Notes under the pieces: generated by a model
Seen by the model: the letters and a program-made list of their open reading frames with translations, nothing else
What the model was told of the DNA's origin: nothing
The model's database searches: none
Position numbers and translations under genes: made by a program
Assembly (NCBI GenBank): GCA_030648295.1
Contig: JAUSID010000198.1
Location: 1 to 54,025 of the forward strand
Direction of reading: 5' to 3'
Length of the DNA stretch: 54,025 bases
Source of the DNA: Opitutaceae bacterium
GTDB lineage: Bacteria; Verrucomicrobiota; Verrucomicrobiia; Opitutales; Opitutaceae
Shown: piece by piece, positions 41,769-49,666 of the stretch
Layout: the number at the start of each line of letters is the position of its first letter
Numbering within the stretch: position 1 is the first letter of the stretch

Positions 41769-44021
41769 ATGAATCGCGCCGCCGCTCTTGTTGCCCTCCT
41801 GCTCTGCTGCCTCGCCGAAGCGCTCATGGGCGCTTCGGCGCTCTCGCTGACGGTTGACGACCGCGCGGCCGGGCCGGGCAGATTTGCCGCGGATGAGATC
41901 CGCCGTGAAGCTTCCGCCCGCGGCCTGGCCGTCATCGCTGCCGGCGCTCCGGCACCGGGCGACGCAATCCGGATCGTGCTTTCCGTCGAATCGTCGTCCA
42001 GCGGCGGCAATGCCGCGCCGCAGAGCTACCGCATCGGCGTCCGCCGCGAGAACGGACGGACGGCCGTCAATGTGAGCGGCGTCGATGCGGCGGGCACGAT
42101 GTATGGCGGACTCGATGTCGCGGAGGCGGTTCGTACCGGTACGCTCGATACGCTGCGCGATTCCAGCCACCGGCCGCACATCGCGCAACGCGGGCTCAAG
42201 TTCAACATTCCGCTCGACCTCCGCACACCGAGCTATACCGACCCGTCGGACGCCTCGCAGGCGAACATCCCGGAGGTGTGGAGCATGGCATTCTGGCGCG
42301 AGTTCCTCGACGACATGGCGCGGCACCGGTTCAATGTGCTCACGTTGTGGAGCCTTCATCCGTTTCCCAGCATCGTGAAGGTGCCGGAGTTCCCGCACGT
42401 CGCGCTCGATGACGTGTGGCGCACGACGGCGAAGCTCGACGACAAGTTCGACCACAACGGGAATAATTTCGTGCGGCCCGAGATGCTCGCGCAGCACGAG
42501 GTGGTGAAGAAGCTGACCATCGCGGAAAAGATCCAGTTCTGGCGCGCCGTCATGCAACTCGCGCGGGATCGCGGCGTGGACGTGTATTGGTTCACCTGGA
42601 ATGTCTTTCTCCACGGCGCCGAGGGAAAGGACGGGATCACGGCGGACAAGGGCGCCCCGCGCACGATCGAATATTTTCGCGCCAGCGTGCGCGAGACGAT
42701 CAAAACCTATCCGCTCCTCGCGGGCTTCGGGATCACCGCCGGCGAAGGCATGCCGCCCGTCATTGGAGGCATGAGCAAGGAGCAGTGGCTCTGGAAGACG
42801 TACGGCGAGGGAATCCGCGACGCGTTGAAGGACGAGCCGCAGCGGAAATTCCGGTTGATCCATCGGTTTCACATGACGGGGCTGAGCGACATCACGACCG
42901 AGTTCTCCGAACTCCCCTGCCCGCTCGATCTCAGCTTCAAATACGCCATCGCGCACATGTATTCGGTGCCACGGCCGCCGTTCATCGATCCCGTGTTGCC
43001 GCTGCTGAGCCCGAAACTCCGCTCGTGGCTTACCGTGCGGAACGATGACGTGTACAGCTTTCGCTGGGCCGACCTCGATTATGCGCGCGCCTTCATCAAG
43101 GCGATGCCGGGCCCGGACAAGATCGCCGGTTTCTACATGGGAACCGATGGCTATCTCTGGGGCCGCGATTTCCTGACGAAGAATCCCGACGGTCCGCGGC
43201 AGACGGTGATGCAGAAACAATGGCTCTCGTTCGCGCTCTGGGGCCGGCTCGCCTACGAACCGGAGTTGCCCGCGACAACCTTCGATCGGCTGACGGCCGC
43301 GCGGTTCCCCCGCGCCGACGTGTCGCAGTTGACGGCCGCGTGGGCGGCGGCGTCGAAGGTGTTCCCGACCATCACGCGTTTTTCCTGGGGCGACATCGAT
43401 TTGAAGTGGCTCCCGGAAGCGTGCCTGAGTCACTCGAAGTTCAAGGGTTATTACACCGTCCGGCATTTCATCGAAGGCGGCACGATGCCCGGCAGCGGCG
43501 TGCTCAATATCGTCGACTGGCGCTCGGGCATGCTGGCGAACAGAAATCCGGCAGGCGTCACGCCGCTGGAAATCGCCGCCACCTTGAACACAAACGCGAC
43601 CCATGCGCTCGCCGCGCTGCCCCAGCTGCGACGGGGCGGTGTCGCACCGGTCGGAAATGCACGCGAATACGCGGCGACCCTGGACGACATCGAGGCGATG
43701 GCGCACCTGGGGCTTTATTACGCCGCGAAAATTCGCGGCGCCTGCGAGCTCGCGCTCTTCGACAAAACAACCGAAGCGGCGCGACAAGCCGCCGCGGTAC
43801 GTGAGCTCGAAACCGCCGTGCAGCACTGGAAGAACTATTCCGCCGCCTACACGCGGCAGTACGTCCAACCGGTGCTCTACAACCGCGTCGGCTGGGTGGA
43901 CATTCCGAAGCTCGCCGAAAAGGCGGCGGCCGATGTGCAGATTGCGCGCGACTGGAAGCCCGGATCGATCAACGAAGCGGCAATCAAGCGTTCCGGCACC
44001 GAGGCGGGTTTCAAGAAGTGA
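41769..44021 (+). CDS. exported alpha-glucuronidase-like (GH67/GH20-type architecture) glycosidase
   Basis: 750 residues from ATG 41769; signal peptide (AALVALLLCCLAEALMGASA). Residues ~25-130 form a GH67N/GH20b-like alpha-beta domain (FAADEIRREASARGLAVIAA, YRIGVRRENGRTAVNVSGVD, AAGTMYGGLDVAEAV). The TIM barrel starts at RPHIAQRGLKFNIPLDLRTP and has MARHRFNVLTLWSLHPFPSI, GVDVYWFTWNVFLHG and LLAGFGITAGEGMP (a likely catalytic Glu strand). The C-terminal part is helical (SGMLANRNPAGVTPLEIAAT). The layout fits alpha-glucuronidases acting on xylan or a GH115 relative; the exact family is not certain. Its stop is directly followed by a xylanase remnant. Confidence 0.8.
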   Translation: MNRAAALVALLLCCLAEALMGASALSLTVDDRAAGPGRFAADEIRREASARGLAVIAAGAPAPGDAIRIVLSVESSSSGGNAAPQSYRIGVRRENGRTAVNVSGVDAAGTMYGGLDVAEAVRTGTLDTLRDSSHRPHIAQRGLKFNIPLDLRTPSYTDPSDASQANIPEVWSMAFWREFLDDMARHRFNVLTLWSLHPFPSIVKVPEFPHVALDDVWRTTAKLDDKFDHNGNNFVRPEMLAQHEVVKKLTIAEKIQFWRAVMQLARDRGVDVYWFTWNVFLHGAEGKDGITADKGAPRTIEYFRASVRETIKTYPLLAGFGITAGEGMPPVIGGMSKEQWLWKTYGEGIRDALKDEPQRKFRLIHRFHMTGLSDITTEFSELPCPLDLSFKYAIAHMYSVPRPPFIDPVLPLLSPKLRSWLTVRNDDVYSFRWADLDYARAFIKAMPGPDKIAGFYMGTDGYLWGRDFLTKNPDGPRQTVMQKQWLSFALWGRLAYEPELPATTFDRLTAARFPRADVSQLTAAWAAASKVFPTITRFSWGDIDLKWLPEACLSHSKFKGYYTVRHFIEGGTMPGSGVLNIVDWRSGMLANRNPAGVTPLEIAATLNTNATHALAALPQLRRGGVAPVGNAREYAATLDDIEAMAHLGLYYAAKIRGACELALFDKTTEAARQAAAVRELETAVQHWKNYSAAYTRQYVQPVLYNRVGWVDIPKLAEKAAADVQIARDWKPGSINEAAIKRSGTEAGFKK

Positions 44022-44316
44022 ACAGGCGGGCATCGACGTGCACATCACCGAATTCGACATTCATCTGCCGCCGAACCCGACTGCTGCCGATTTCGAATTG
44101 CAGGGGAAAGGTTACGCCGAAATCGTGCAGCGCGTGCTCGAGTCGCCCGCGGTGAAAACTTTCAAGACCTGGGGCTTCACCGACCGTTACTCCTGGAAGG
44201 CCGACGGCCAGGACGGACATCCCCTCTGGCTGGACGAAAACCTGCAGCCGAAGCCCGCCTATCGGCAAACGATCGAAAGGTTGCGCGCCCTCGCCAATCG
44301 AGCGCACACGAATTGA
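44015..44316 (+). pseudogene. C-terminal remnant of a GH10 endo-xylanase
   Basis: A frame beginning at the stop of the preceding gene reads SEQAGIDVHITEFDIHLPPN, then GYAEIVQRVLESPAVKTFKT, WGFTDRYSWKADGQDGHPLW and LDENLQPKPAYRQTIERL. HITEFDI carries the catalytic nucleophile Glu of GH10 and WGFTDRYSW is its conserved C-terminal motif. About 98 of ~350 residues remain, with no start codon. The junction lies within the last codons of the alpha-glucuronidase-like gene, so a deletion probably removed the 5' two thirds of a formerly adjacent xylanase. Confidence 0.88.
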
Positions 44317-44413
44317 CAACGAAAAGCGCCACGGCTGCGAACTGGCATCGTGGCGCCCCCGAACATCACCCATTCTCCAGCGAGGCGCAGCCTCGCCCCC
44401 GACACAATCCCCG

Positions 44414-44504
44414 GCTTGTCATTTTGAGGCTTGGCGAAGAATCCAGCACGATGCCCGGAGCCGGACGCGCCACTGGATTCTTCGGCGGCCCTCAGAATGA
44501 CAGT
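44414..44504. repeat. GTCATTTTGAGGC / GAATGAC hairpin element
   Basis: TTGTCATTTTGAGGCTTGGC and GAAGAATCCAGC pair with GGATTCTTCGGCGGCCC and TCAGAATGACA across a ~27-base centre, giving imperfect arms of ~28 bases. Confidence 0.7.
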
Positions 44505-44527
44505 TTAGGAATTTTCAAAAACCCTGG

Positions 44528-44599
44528 TCGCCTTCGGCGCCGCCAAAGGCGGGTAAACCCTGGCCGCCTGCGGCGCCGCCGGAGGCGGGCAAGCTTGAC
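44528..44599 (+). repeat. two tandem CCTTCGGCGCCGCC-type blocks
   Basis: CGCCTTCGGCGCCGCCAAAGG plus CGGGTAAACC, then CGCCTGCGGCGCCGCCGGAG plus GCGGGCAAGCTTG: two successive copies of the element at 16670-16703. Confidence 0.65.
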
Positions 44600-44668
44600 C
44601 TGTTCACAACGAGTTTGGGAGCTCAAGAAGTCCAAGCCGTGTTTTCAAACCTCGTTGCGGAAAATCGG

Positions 44669-44731
44669 CGTAGCGGAACGCGTGAGCGTTTCGTCGGTAT
44701 GGCGAAAGCCTCACGGCTTCCGCTACGGCGT
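44669..44731. repeat. CGTAGCGGAACGCGT element, partial copy
   Basis: GCGTAGCGGAACGCGTGAGC followed by CGTTTCG, then GGCGAAAGCCTCACGGC and TTCCGCTACG: the arms of the 39477-39583 family with a shorter centre. Confidence 0.7.
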
Positions 44732-44961
44732 GTTAGTATCCGTTCACTTCGTCGCAGCTCGCGACGATTTGGAAATCTTGTTCCGAGCGAAGCGACATCA
44801 GCCAATCGGTCATCGGTCATCTGAAATCTGCCATTGGAAAAACCGACGGATTGGAAATTGCCAGATGCCCGATGCCCGATTTCAAGATTTCCGGAAGTGG
44901 ACGCCCTTTGGTTGAGGCCCCCGTGCCGCGTTAAGAAATATTCAGTCTAGCTACCCGCCCC

Positions 44962-46524
44962 ATGAAAACTCTTCCCTTCAAGGTACTGCTGATCAACGCG
45001 GCCATCGCCGCCGGATTCGCGCAGCCGGCGAGTCCAACCGCTCGTGACAGCAGACCGCGGCCGCTCTACGGCGACGCGGCGCCCGTCTGCGCGCCGGAGG
45101 ATTTGCGGAAGGTTTCGATTCCAAACACGACCATCGATTCGGTCGCGATCGATCCCGCTGATGGATCGTGTCGCGTGATCGCGACCGTGACCCACCCGCC
45201 CGCCAACGATCGGGTGAAGGTGTTCATCGGGTTGCCCATGAAAGGCTGGAATGGACGGTTTCGCGGCAACGGCGGCGGTGGGTTCGTGGGTGGAAGTCCC
45301 AACAGCCTGCGCGGGCCCGTGGCGCAGGGTTTTGCCGCCGGCGCCACGGACACCGGCCACGAGGGCGGCAGCGGCAGCTTCGCGCTCGGTGCGAACGGCC
45401 GGCTCAAGTGGCAGGAGATCCGGGACAACGCGTATCTGGGAATCCATGACATGACCGTGGTCGGAAAGGCGCTGGTGAAGGCGTTCTACGGCAAGCCGCC
45501 GCGCTACTCCTATTTCGTCGGCAACTCGACCGGGGGAAGACAGGGCCTGATGGAAGCGCAACGCTACCCGGACGACTACGACGGGATTCTTTCGGGTTGT
45601 CCCGCGATCAACTGGCATCGATTCCTGCCCGCGGATCTCTGGCCGCAGGCGGTGATGGTCGATGCCAGGAATTTCGTGTCGAAGGCAAAGCTCGATGCCG
45701 CAACCGCCGCGGCGACCGCGGCCTGCGACGCGGTTGACGGCGTGATCGACGGCGTGGTCGACGATCCCATTCGGTGCACCTGGGACCCGAAGGCGCTCGT
45801 GGGCACGAAGGTCGGTGACAGCACGTTCACCGAGGCGGACGCGGACGTGCTCCGCCAAATCTGGCAGGGCGCGCGCGGCCATGGCGGCCGTTTCCTCTGG
45901 TATGGCATGACGCGCGGCACGGACCTCTCGGCCGTCGCCGGTACGACGGGCTCGCCGCTGGCGGGAAGACCGTTCGGCATCGCACTGGATTGGTTCCGTT
46001 ACTTCCTGGTTCACGATCCGAAATGGGACACCACCAATTTGACGCGGGCCGAGTTCGAGCTGCTGTGGAATCAGTCTTTCGAGCAATACGGCGCGACGAT
46101 CGGCACGGACAATCCGAACCTGAGCCGCTTTCGCGATCGCGGCGGCAAAATGATCATCATGCACGGGCTCCTCGACCACCAGATTCCCGCGCAAGGCTCG
46201 ATCGACTACTATCAACGCGTGCAGCGGCAGATGGGCGGTGCCGAGCGAACCGCGGAATTCGCCCGCCTGTTTCTCGTGCCGGGAGTCGATCACGGTTTCC
46301 GCGGTGCGGGTCCAACCCCGGGTCCCGCGCGGTTGATGGACGCAATCATTCGCTGGGTCGAAGATGGCCAGCCGCCGGAGCGGCTCGACGCGGAGTTGCG
46401 GGACAAGGAGGGAAAGGTGATCCGCCGGCGACCGCTGTATCCGTATCCTTATGTCGCCAAGTACGTGGGCCGTGGCAGTACCGACGACGACGCCAATTTC
46501 ACGCGCGGCAGCCCGCCGCCATGA
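44962..46524 (+). CDS. exported tannase/feruloyl-esterase-fold hydrolase lacking the Cys pair
   Basis: 520 residues from ATG 44962 with a signal peptide (LPFKVLLINAAIAAGFAQPA). Alpha/beta hydrolase with a large lid: nucleophile Ser189 in FVGNSTGGRQGLMEAQRYP, Asp405 in MHGLLDHQIPAQGS and His444 in VPGVDHGFRG. Family members normally have a CS-D-HC triad whose Cys residues, next to Ser and His, form an essential disulfide; here both are replaced (Asn188 and Gly445). The lid has Cys residues (TAACDAVDGVIDGVVDDPIR then CTWDP) as in the Ca-binding loop of the family. Likely releases ferulate, gallate or another aromatic acid from plant polymers. Confidence 0.88.
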   Translation: MKTLPFKVLLINAAIAAGFAQPASPTARDSRPRPLYGDAAPVCAPEDLRKVSIPNTTIDSVAIDPADGSCRVIATVTHPPANDRVKVFIGLPMKGWNGRFRGNGGGGFVGGSPNSLRGPVAQGFAAGATDTGHEGGSGSFALGANGRLKWQEIRDNAYLGIHDMTVVGKALVKAFYGKPPRYSYFVGNSTGGRQGLMEAQRYPDDYDGILSGCPAINWHRFLPADLWPQAVMVDARNFVSKAKLDAATAAATAACDAVDGVIDGVVDDPIRCTWDPKALVGTKVGDSTFTEADADVLRQIWQGARGHGGRFLWYGMTRGTDLSAVAGTTGSPLAGRPFGIALDWFRYFLVHDPKWDTTNLTRAEFELLWNQSFEQYGATIGTDNPNLSRFRDRGGKMIIMHGLLDHQIPAQGSIDYYQRVQRQMGGAERTAEFARLFLVPGVDHGFRGAGPTPGPARLMDAIIRWVEDGQPPERLDAELRDKEGKVIRRRPLYPYPYVAKYVGRGSTDDDANFTRGSPPP

Positions 46525-46690
46525 GAACATCCGCGCACGTTGCTTCGATGGATTGGCGTGCTTTCGGACCTCACCGCTGAGGCGGGATTTTTTCCGTCCG
46601 CCGTCCGGACAATTGGGATTTGCCCCGCCGTTGAACGGTCGTTCGACTCCCGGCGCACCCACGGCCCGGACCACCCACTCCGGTCTTCGC

Positions 46691-47219
46691 ATGACAAACG
46701 ACAAGGCAATCGAATTGCTCGCGCAGATTTTTCCGACGCTCACGGCCGCCGCGCTGGAACACCTGCGGGCAGCGGTTCCTGCTCCAGGAGGAAAAACACC
46801 TGATGGAGATCGCGCGGCTGAAAAAGAGGGAGACTCCGCCGCCGGCGGTTTTCCTGAGCTATGCCCGCGCGGACAGCGCGTTTGCGACGCGACTCTCAAA
46901 CAACCTGCTCAAGCACAACATCGACGTGTGGCTCGATGTGTACCGGTTGCAGCCGGCCCGGAGCTGGGCGCGCCAGATCGGCGAGGCCCTGGACACCTGC
47001 CAGACGATGATCGTGGTGCTTTCCCCGACGAGCGTCGCGTCGGAGAATGTCGAAGACGAGTGGAACTACTATCTCGACCACAAGAAAACAACCGTGGTCA
47101 CGCTACATCAGCCATGCAAAGTCCCCTACCGGCTATCGAAACTGCAATACATCGATTTTCACTCGATGAGCTACGATCAGGCGCTGGCCCGGCTGATCGC
47201 GACGCTGAACACGCTGTAG
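46691..47219 (+). pseudogene. TIR-domain protein with a one-base frameshift in its N-terminal helix region
   Basis: A start at ATG 46691 gives MTNDKAIELLAQIFPTLTAA then LEHLR and runs out of frame near 46768 in a GGG run. Removing one G joins it to QRFLLQEEKHLMEIARLKKR in the frame of the TIR domain, a seamless amphipathic helix. The TIR part (PAVFLSYARADSAFATRLSN, NIDVWLDVYRLQPARSWARQ, IGEALDTCQTMIVVLSPTSV, DEWNYYLDHKK) is intact and ends at 47219; ATG 46803 could express it alone (138 residues). Bacterial TIR domains often act as NAD-cleaving or signalling modules in defence. Could be a real mutation, a programmed shift or a sequencing error. Confidence 0.75.
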
Positions 47220-47311
47220 CCGGGAAATTTCACACTCTGCTACGCTGCGAACGCACAGCGTGTTCGCTTGTGCCGTGCGCCGACGCGCGCTCCACGATTT
47301 CCCGGCTAAGG

Positions 47312-47335
47312 GCATTCTGCTGGCCAGCAGAATGC
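47312..47335. repeat. perfect 24-base palindrome
   Basis: GCATTCTGCTGG followed by its exact reverse complement CCAGCAGAATGC, with no loop. It lies between the TIR gene and the cyclase fragments. An imperfect relative (CTCTGCTGGCCAGCAAAGC) is at 16836-16854. Confidence 0.8.
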
Positions 47336-47463
47336 ATTTTGGCCCGCATCAACGCGGGGCGCTCGCCGGAACATCGGGATGTTGGCGGTCAGACACGGGT
47401 GAAGACCATTTCAAGGATGAAAAATGCGGGGGAGGAGCAGCCGCCCGCCACCCACGCTGAGCC

Positions 47464-47806
47464 TCAGCCCTCCACCAGCCGGGCAACGGACCAGACCTTC
47501 GAGGCGGAGGTCTTGCCCTTCATCACCACCTCGGTCGCTGCTTCGGCCACGGTGATCGATGCCGCCTGCGCGAACGCCATTTCCGAAAGCATCAGCTGCC
47601 CCGGCCGGGCCTCGCTGCAAATCCGCCGTGCCGTGTTCACCGTGTCACCGACAAACCGATACGCCTTCACGTCCGCGCCGCCCATCAGGCCCTCGATCAC
47701 CACGCCGGTGTGCACGCCCACCCCGAGCCCGAGTTCCCACGTCTGGAGCAGCCGGCCCAGTTCCACCCGCAGCTTCTCCCCCACGCGGACGGCGTCCGGA
47801 ACTCAG
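47464..47806 (-). pseudogene. C-terminal half of a class III nucleotidyl cyclase
   Basis: The frame reads [60 protein letters not shown] and ends SKVWSVARLVEG. The [10 protein letters not shown] motif (transition-state Asn and Arg) is intact, but the N-terminal half with the metal-binding Asp residues is missing. Upstream it abuts a second, oppositely oriented cyclase fragment. Confidence 0.75.
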
Positions 47807-47926
47807 CGGCATCCAGGCGCGCGTCGGGATCAACACCGGGGAGGTCGTGTCGGGCAACATCGGCTCCGAGACCCGCATGGACTACACGGTCGTCGGCGAC
47901 AACGTCAACGTCACCTCCCGGATCAG
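47799..47926 (+). pseudogene. internal fragment of another class III nucleotidyl cyclase, opposite strand
   Basis: The plus frame reads [42 protein letters not shown] and then switches abruptly. [11 protein letters not shown] and [12 protein letters not shown] are the same motifs as in the minus fragment, so these are paralogous pieces in back-to-back orientation, both cut just before the xVGxxTG strand. It ends inside the MazF-like reading frame. Confidence 0.75.
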
Positions 47927-48163
47927 TTTTTCATGGCCGACGCTCATCAGTCCTTGGAGGTTTACCCAGGACTCTTTGTCGAGGAACTTCAATTTCCCGA
48001 GCGACACTTCGTAGGCCGACTCACGGTTCTGGGTTGTCAGCGGCAAACATATCGCGAGCGCTCTGGGACTGTCGGGGTCTTCGCGCGAAATGACGACGGC
48101 GGGTCGAACCTTCCCGACCATCCCGAGATCGACGAGATAAAGCTCCCCCGGCAGCGGGTTCAT
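47882..48163 (-). CDS. MazF/PemK-like toxin, C-terminally truncated
   Basis: 93 residues from ATG 48163, against ~110 for the family. [20 protein letters not shown] then [20 protein letters not shown] is the SH3-like endoribonuclease fold, and [20 protein letters not shown] is its later part. After that the frame enters antisense cyclase DNA (TLTLSPTTV) and stops, so the last helix is lost. Start overlaps the antitoxin stop by four bases (ATGA). Toxic activity may be reduced or gone. Confidence 0.75.
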   Translation of the reverse strand: MNPLPGELYLVDLGMVGKVRPAVVISREDPDSPRALAICLPLTTQNRESAYEVSLGKLKFLDKESWVNLQGLMSVGHEKLIREVTLTLSPTTV

Positions 48164-48414
48164 CGCTTGTCCAAGTGCGAAAAGTCTTCCGGGTCGAGCT
48201 CACCCCACACTTTCGCGACGTGTTCAATCGGCGGCGCGATGTCGCTGTTATCTTGGATCGCGACAGGAAACGGGATGCCTTTGCGACGTTCGATCTGGGC
48301 AAAGAACATGTTCACCGCTTGGGTCGAAGTCATGCCCAGCTGGTCGAGGATTTTTTCCACCCTGGCCTTCCGACGGGAGTCGATACGAGTGCGGAGGATG
48401 GCGGTAGCAGGCAT
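48160..48414 (-). CDS. RelB/DinJ-family antitoxin
   Basis: 84 residues from ATG 48414 (MPATAILRTRIDSRRKARVE). The N-terminal RHH segment (AILRTRIDSRRKARVEKILD then GMTSTQAVNMFFAQIERRKG) and IPFPVAI turn are typical of RelB/DinJ, which usually pair with RelE/YafQ toxins; here the partner is MazF-like. The acidic C-terminal tail ([14 protein letters not shown]) would wrap the toxin. It is the upstream gene of the pair and likely represses the operon. An in-frame extension to 48444 lacks support. Confidence 0.82.
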   Translation of the reverse strand: MPATAILRTRIDSRRKARVEKILDQLGMTSTQAVNMFFAQIERRKGIPFPVAIQDNSDIAPPIEHVAKVWGELDPEDFSHLDKR

Positions 48415-48723
48415 GACACAAAAGAAGCACAACTGTGATCGCATGCAAGTCTCGCGCGCGTCTCGCCAAGGATGTCGGCCTATTGCCGGCCTGGATGCGG
48501 CCTTATTTGCGCGTCGTCGCGGAGGAACAGCCCGAATGCTTGATTTGGTTTAAGTCCGGCGTTTCTTCGATCCGCTGGTAGCAGGCACTTGCACCTTCTT
48601 TCCCGGCTTGGTGCCACCTTGGTGCCACTTCGTTCGGGATGGATTTGGCCCGGAATTCCCGCGCATTTCTGCGGCCAAAACTCGGGGATTGCGGAACCCG
48701 GCATTTTGCCGGATGGTCTGTTG
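48415..48723. other. 309-base intergenic region, no clear gene
   Basis: Between the RelB-like start (minus) and the TacA-like start (plus). On the minus strand a short tail reading PSRTKWHQGGTKPGKKVQVP stops at 48550 and resembles the end of some phage integrases, but there is no body to it. A direct repeat TTGGTGCCACC/TTGGTGCCACT lies at 48609-48630. Confidence 0.4.
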
Positions 48724-49038
48724 ATGGCAATTGTGGCGACAAAATCCAAGAGATCCCGGACGGTGCCAACCGAGCGGCTGGAGGCAAGAGTGCCGCGCAC
48801 GCTGAAGCAGACGCTGCAGAAGGCGGCGGCGGTGACGGGACATTCCACGCTCACCAGCTACGTTCTCTTCACCCTGCAAACCAGCGCGCAGGCGGTCATC
48901 GATCAGCACGAACGGGCGCGGCTTTCCGCGACCGAGTCGAAATCCTTCGTCGAAGCGCTGCTTTCACCCGCGGCGCCCAACGAGGCGCTCAAGAAGGCGT
49001 TTAGTCGCTATCGGACCAACGCAGCCGCCGGGGCCTGA
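48724..49038 (+). CDS. DUF1778 (TacA-type) antitoxin
   Basis: 104 residues from ATG 48724 (MAIVATKSKRSRTVPTERLE); an open frame further upstream is not protein-like. RHH core: RLEARVPRTLKQTLQKAAAV then TGHSTLTSYVLFTLQTSAQA, and a C-terminal toxin-binding part (LSATESKSFVEALLSPAAPN then LKKAFSRY). It neutralises the acetyltransferase toxin and represses the operon in characterised pairs. Its TGA overlaps the toxin ATG by one base. Confidence 0.88.
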   Translation: MAIVATKSKRSRTVPTERLEARVPRTLKQTLQKAAAVTGHSTLTSYVLFTLQTSAQAVIDQHERARLSATESKSFVEALLSPAAPNEALKKAFSRYRTNAAAGA

Positions 49039-49541
49039 TGCCCTACCGCTTCGAAGTGCTGTCGCGCGAGCACGATCGCGCGTCTTTTCGATCCGGTAGT
49101 GAGGACTTGAATACTTACCTGCGCACGCTCGCGCGCAAGGATGTCGAACGCCGGGTGAGTGCCGCGTTCGTCATGGTGGATGAGGCGTCGCCGGCGACCA
49201 TCATCGGCTACTACACCCTCTCGGCCTTCACGGTCGAGGTCGCCGAACTGCCCGAAGCGCTGCAAAAGATGCTGCCGCGGTATCCCCGGCTCCCCGCCAC
49301 GCTGCTGGGGCGGCTCGCGCGCGATGAACGATTTCCGGGCACGGGCTCGATGCTCCTCATGAATGCGCTCGAGCGGGCGATTCAGCAGTCCTCCCAGATT
49401 GCATCACTTGCCGTCGTCGCCGACGCGAGGGATGAGCGGGCGCTGGCATTTTATCGGGAATTTGGTTTCGAGATTCTGGGCAGCAGCACCAACCGGGTGT
49501 TCCTGCCGATGGGCACGATCAAACAGTTGATTTCCACCTGA
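49038..49541 (+). CDS. GNAT-family toxin (TacT-type acetyltransferase)
   Basis: 167 residues, start ATG 49038 in TGATG. Characterised relatives acetylate aminoacyl-tRNAs and stop translation. Marks: FRSGSEDLNTYLRTLARKD near the N-terminus, IIGYYTLSAFTVEVAELPEA, LPATLLGRLARDERFPGTGS (the acetyl-CoA pyrophosphate loop RLARDxxxxGxG), NALERAIQQSSQIASLAVVA and ALAFYREFGFEILGSSTNRV with the catalytic Tyr. Complete by length and motifs. Forms a two-gene type II module; lies 125 bases from tRNA-Asp. Confidence 0.9.
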   Translation: MPYRFEVLSREHDRASFRSGSEDLNTYLRTLARKDVERRVSAAFVMVDEASPATIIGYYTLSAFTVEVAELPEALQKMLPRYPRLPATLLGRLARDERFPGTGSMLLMNALERAIQQSSQIASLAVVADARDERALAFYREFGFEILGSSTNRVFLPMGTIKQLIST

Positions 49542-49621
49542 GGGGCTGCTCGGCCTCTTACCGGGCAACCGGCAACAAGTGACCGCGTTGCCACTGTCCT
49601 TGCCCCTCATACGATTTTAAG

Positions 49622-49659
49622 AAACAGAAAACCCGCTTCCTTCTTCAAGAAAACGGGTT
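49622..49659 (-). terminator. intrinsic terminator of tRNA-Asp
   Basis: On the minus strand AACCCG (49659-49654), a partly self-pairing interior, CGGGTT (49635-49630), then a T-rich run TTTTCTGTTT. It begins 8 bases after the tRNA CCA end. Confidence 0.7.
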
Positions 49660-49666
49660 CCCAAAA

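Larger units (their letters stand above)
44317..44961. other. 645-base intergenic region of dispersed repeats
   Basis: No gene is supported. It is a mosaic: the GTCATTTTGAGG hairpin (44414-44504), two CCTTCGGCGCCGCC-type blocks (44528-44599), a CGTAGCGGAACGCGT arm (44669-44731), and a GGAAATC/GGGCATC element (44865-44896). The following esterase gene has its start 65 bases later. Confidence 0.6.

Noticed and set aside
41715-44060. 781-codon minus-strand open frame
   Set aside because: Exactly antisense to the alpha-glucuronidase-like gene, whose signal peptide and barrel motifs are convincing; the antisense product has none.
44947-46899. 650-codon minus-strand open frame
   Set aside because: Antisense to the tannase-fold gene; composition is that of a shadow frame.
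46451-48553. 700-codon plus-strand open frame across the TIR and TA region
   Set aside because: It crosses real genes in other frames; only its MTNDKAIELLAQ stretch is protein-like and is used in the TIR call.
48550-48720. Integrase C-terminal remnant on the minus strand
   Set aside because: Only a ~30-residue tail (PSRTKWHQGGTKPGKKVQVP) resembles one; no catalytic Arg/His/Tyr region is present.
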